DNA of 6,182 bases from Clostridia bacterium. Lineage in GTDB: Bacteria; Bacillota; Clostridia; Oscillospirales; CAG-272. How positions within the stretch are numbered: position 1 is the first letter of the stretch; every line of letters starts with the position of its first letter. The stretch lies in assembly GCA_017452335.1 (NCBI GenBank), contig JAFTMP010000066.1, positions 1-6,182 on the forward strand, read 5' to 3'. Of this stretch, positions 5,982 to 6,182 are shown one piece after another. Position numbers and translations under genes: made by a program. A model generated the notes under the pieces. That model searched no databases, had not been told where the DNA came from, and worked only from the letters and a program-made list of their open reading frames with translations.

Positions 5982-6000
5982 AGAATTCTACACAAAATTT

Positions 6001-6030
6001 TCCCTGCCTAATACGGCAGGGATCTTTTTT
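6001..6030 (+). terminator. Intrinsic terminator of the GntR/ABC operon
   Basis: An 8-bp stem (TCCCTGCC, 6001-6008, with GGCAGGGA, 6015-6022), a loop TAATAC and then a TCTTTTTT tract through 6030. It is the first terminator after the one at 2442, which delimits the five-gene unit. Confidence 0.92.
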
Positions 6031-6049
6031 GCAAAAAACGGTCTGAATA

Positions 6050-6078
6050 TTGACGAAACAAAGTTTTTTTGCTATAAT
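6050..6078 (+). promoter_or_regulatory. Strong SigA promoter for the partial lipoprotein gene
   Basis: TTGACG at 6050-6055, a 17-nt spacer and a perfect TATAAT at 6073-6078, the best -10 box in the window. The leader before the RBS is short and I see no operator-like repeat. Confidence 0.88.
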
Positions 6079-6112
6079 ATACTTAACTTTTGAAATACAA
6101 GGAGTTTGACTT

Positions 6113-6182
6113 ATGAAATCCCTTCGGCTTACTTCACTCATCATCGCACTTGCTTTCATTCTTTGCGCATTTGCTTCCTGCA
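6113..6182 (+). CDS. Probable lipoprotein, N-terminal fragment cut by the window edge
   Basis: Only 23 codons are present. ATG 6113 follows AAGGAG at 6099-6104 with an 8-nt gap. The peptide begins MKSLRLTSLIIALAFILCAF and continues ASC, a typical lipoprotein leader with Cys23 as the expected lipidated residue. As in the preceding lipoprotein the -3 position is Phe. It has its own promoter after a terminator and so is a separate unit. Nothing can be said about its function. Confidence 0.7.
   Translation, partial: MKSLRLTSLIIALAFILCAFASC

Overview
The window looks like a piece of chromosome or metagenomic contig from a Gram-positive, low-to-moderate-GC Firmicute, most likely a gut-type member of the Clostridia. 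The grounds are strong AAGGAG-type ribosome binding sites before almost every gene, near-consensus SigA promoters (TTGACA/TATAAT with 17-nt spacers), a Cna-B/SpaA-type surface protein with an LPXTG-like anchor, and a YtrA-type GntR/ABC operon. No genus can be named from the sequence. All genes are on the + strand.

Region 1 (1-1785) is the end of a sortase/pilin-type surface-protein locus. Positions 101-220 encode the hydrophobic tail of an upstream protein whose reading frames are all interrupted in the first 100 nt. Its stop overlaps (ATGA) the start of a 310-aa two-domain pilin-like protein with a PPKTG sorting signal. That gene overlaps by 1 nt a 196-aa sortase-fold protein which appears to have lost all three catalytic residues (His, Cys, Arg). 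A perfect 14-bp hairpin terminator closes the unit.

Region 2 (1786-2473) is a single-gene unit: a consensus promoter, a 175-aa membrane protein that looks like a two-helix anchor with a PH-like domain and a very lysine-rich tail, and a terminator.

Region 3 (2474-6030) is a probable five-gene operon. It starts with a consensus promoter overlapped and followed by GTACAAG-type repeats, which are probably the operator of the first gene product, a short YtrA-family GntR repressor. An ABC ATPase and a six-helix ABC permease follow, overlapping in a translationally coupled way. Two proteins of unknown function are next: a 322-aa exported protein with a C-terminal two-helix membrane anchor, and a 140-aa lipoprotein. 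A hairpin terminator ends the unit. The arrangement suggests a self-regulated transporter responding to an envelope or small-molecule stress, with two surface-exposed accessory proteins.

Region 4 (6031-6182) holds a very strong promoter and the first 23 codons of another probable lipoprotein, cut by the window edge.

The most unusual items are the sortase-like protein without a catalytic triad next to its apparent pilin substrate, and the unrecognised exported protein plus lipoprotein attached to the YtrA-type ABC operon. I see no CRISPR array, RNA gene, insertion sequence or phage feature. I do not see convincing evidence of a wholly new system.
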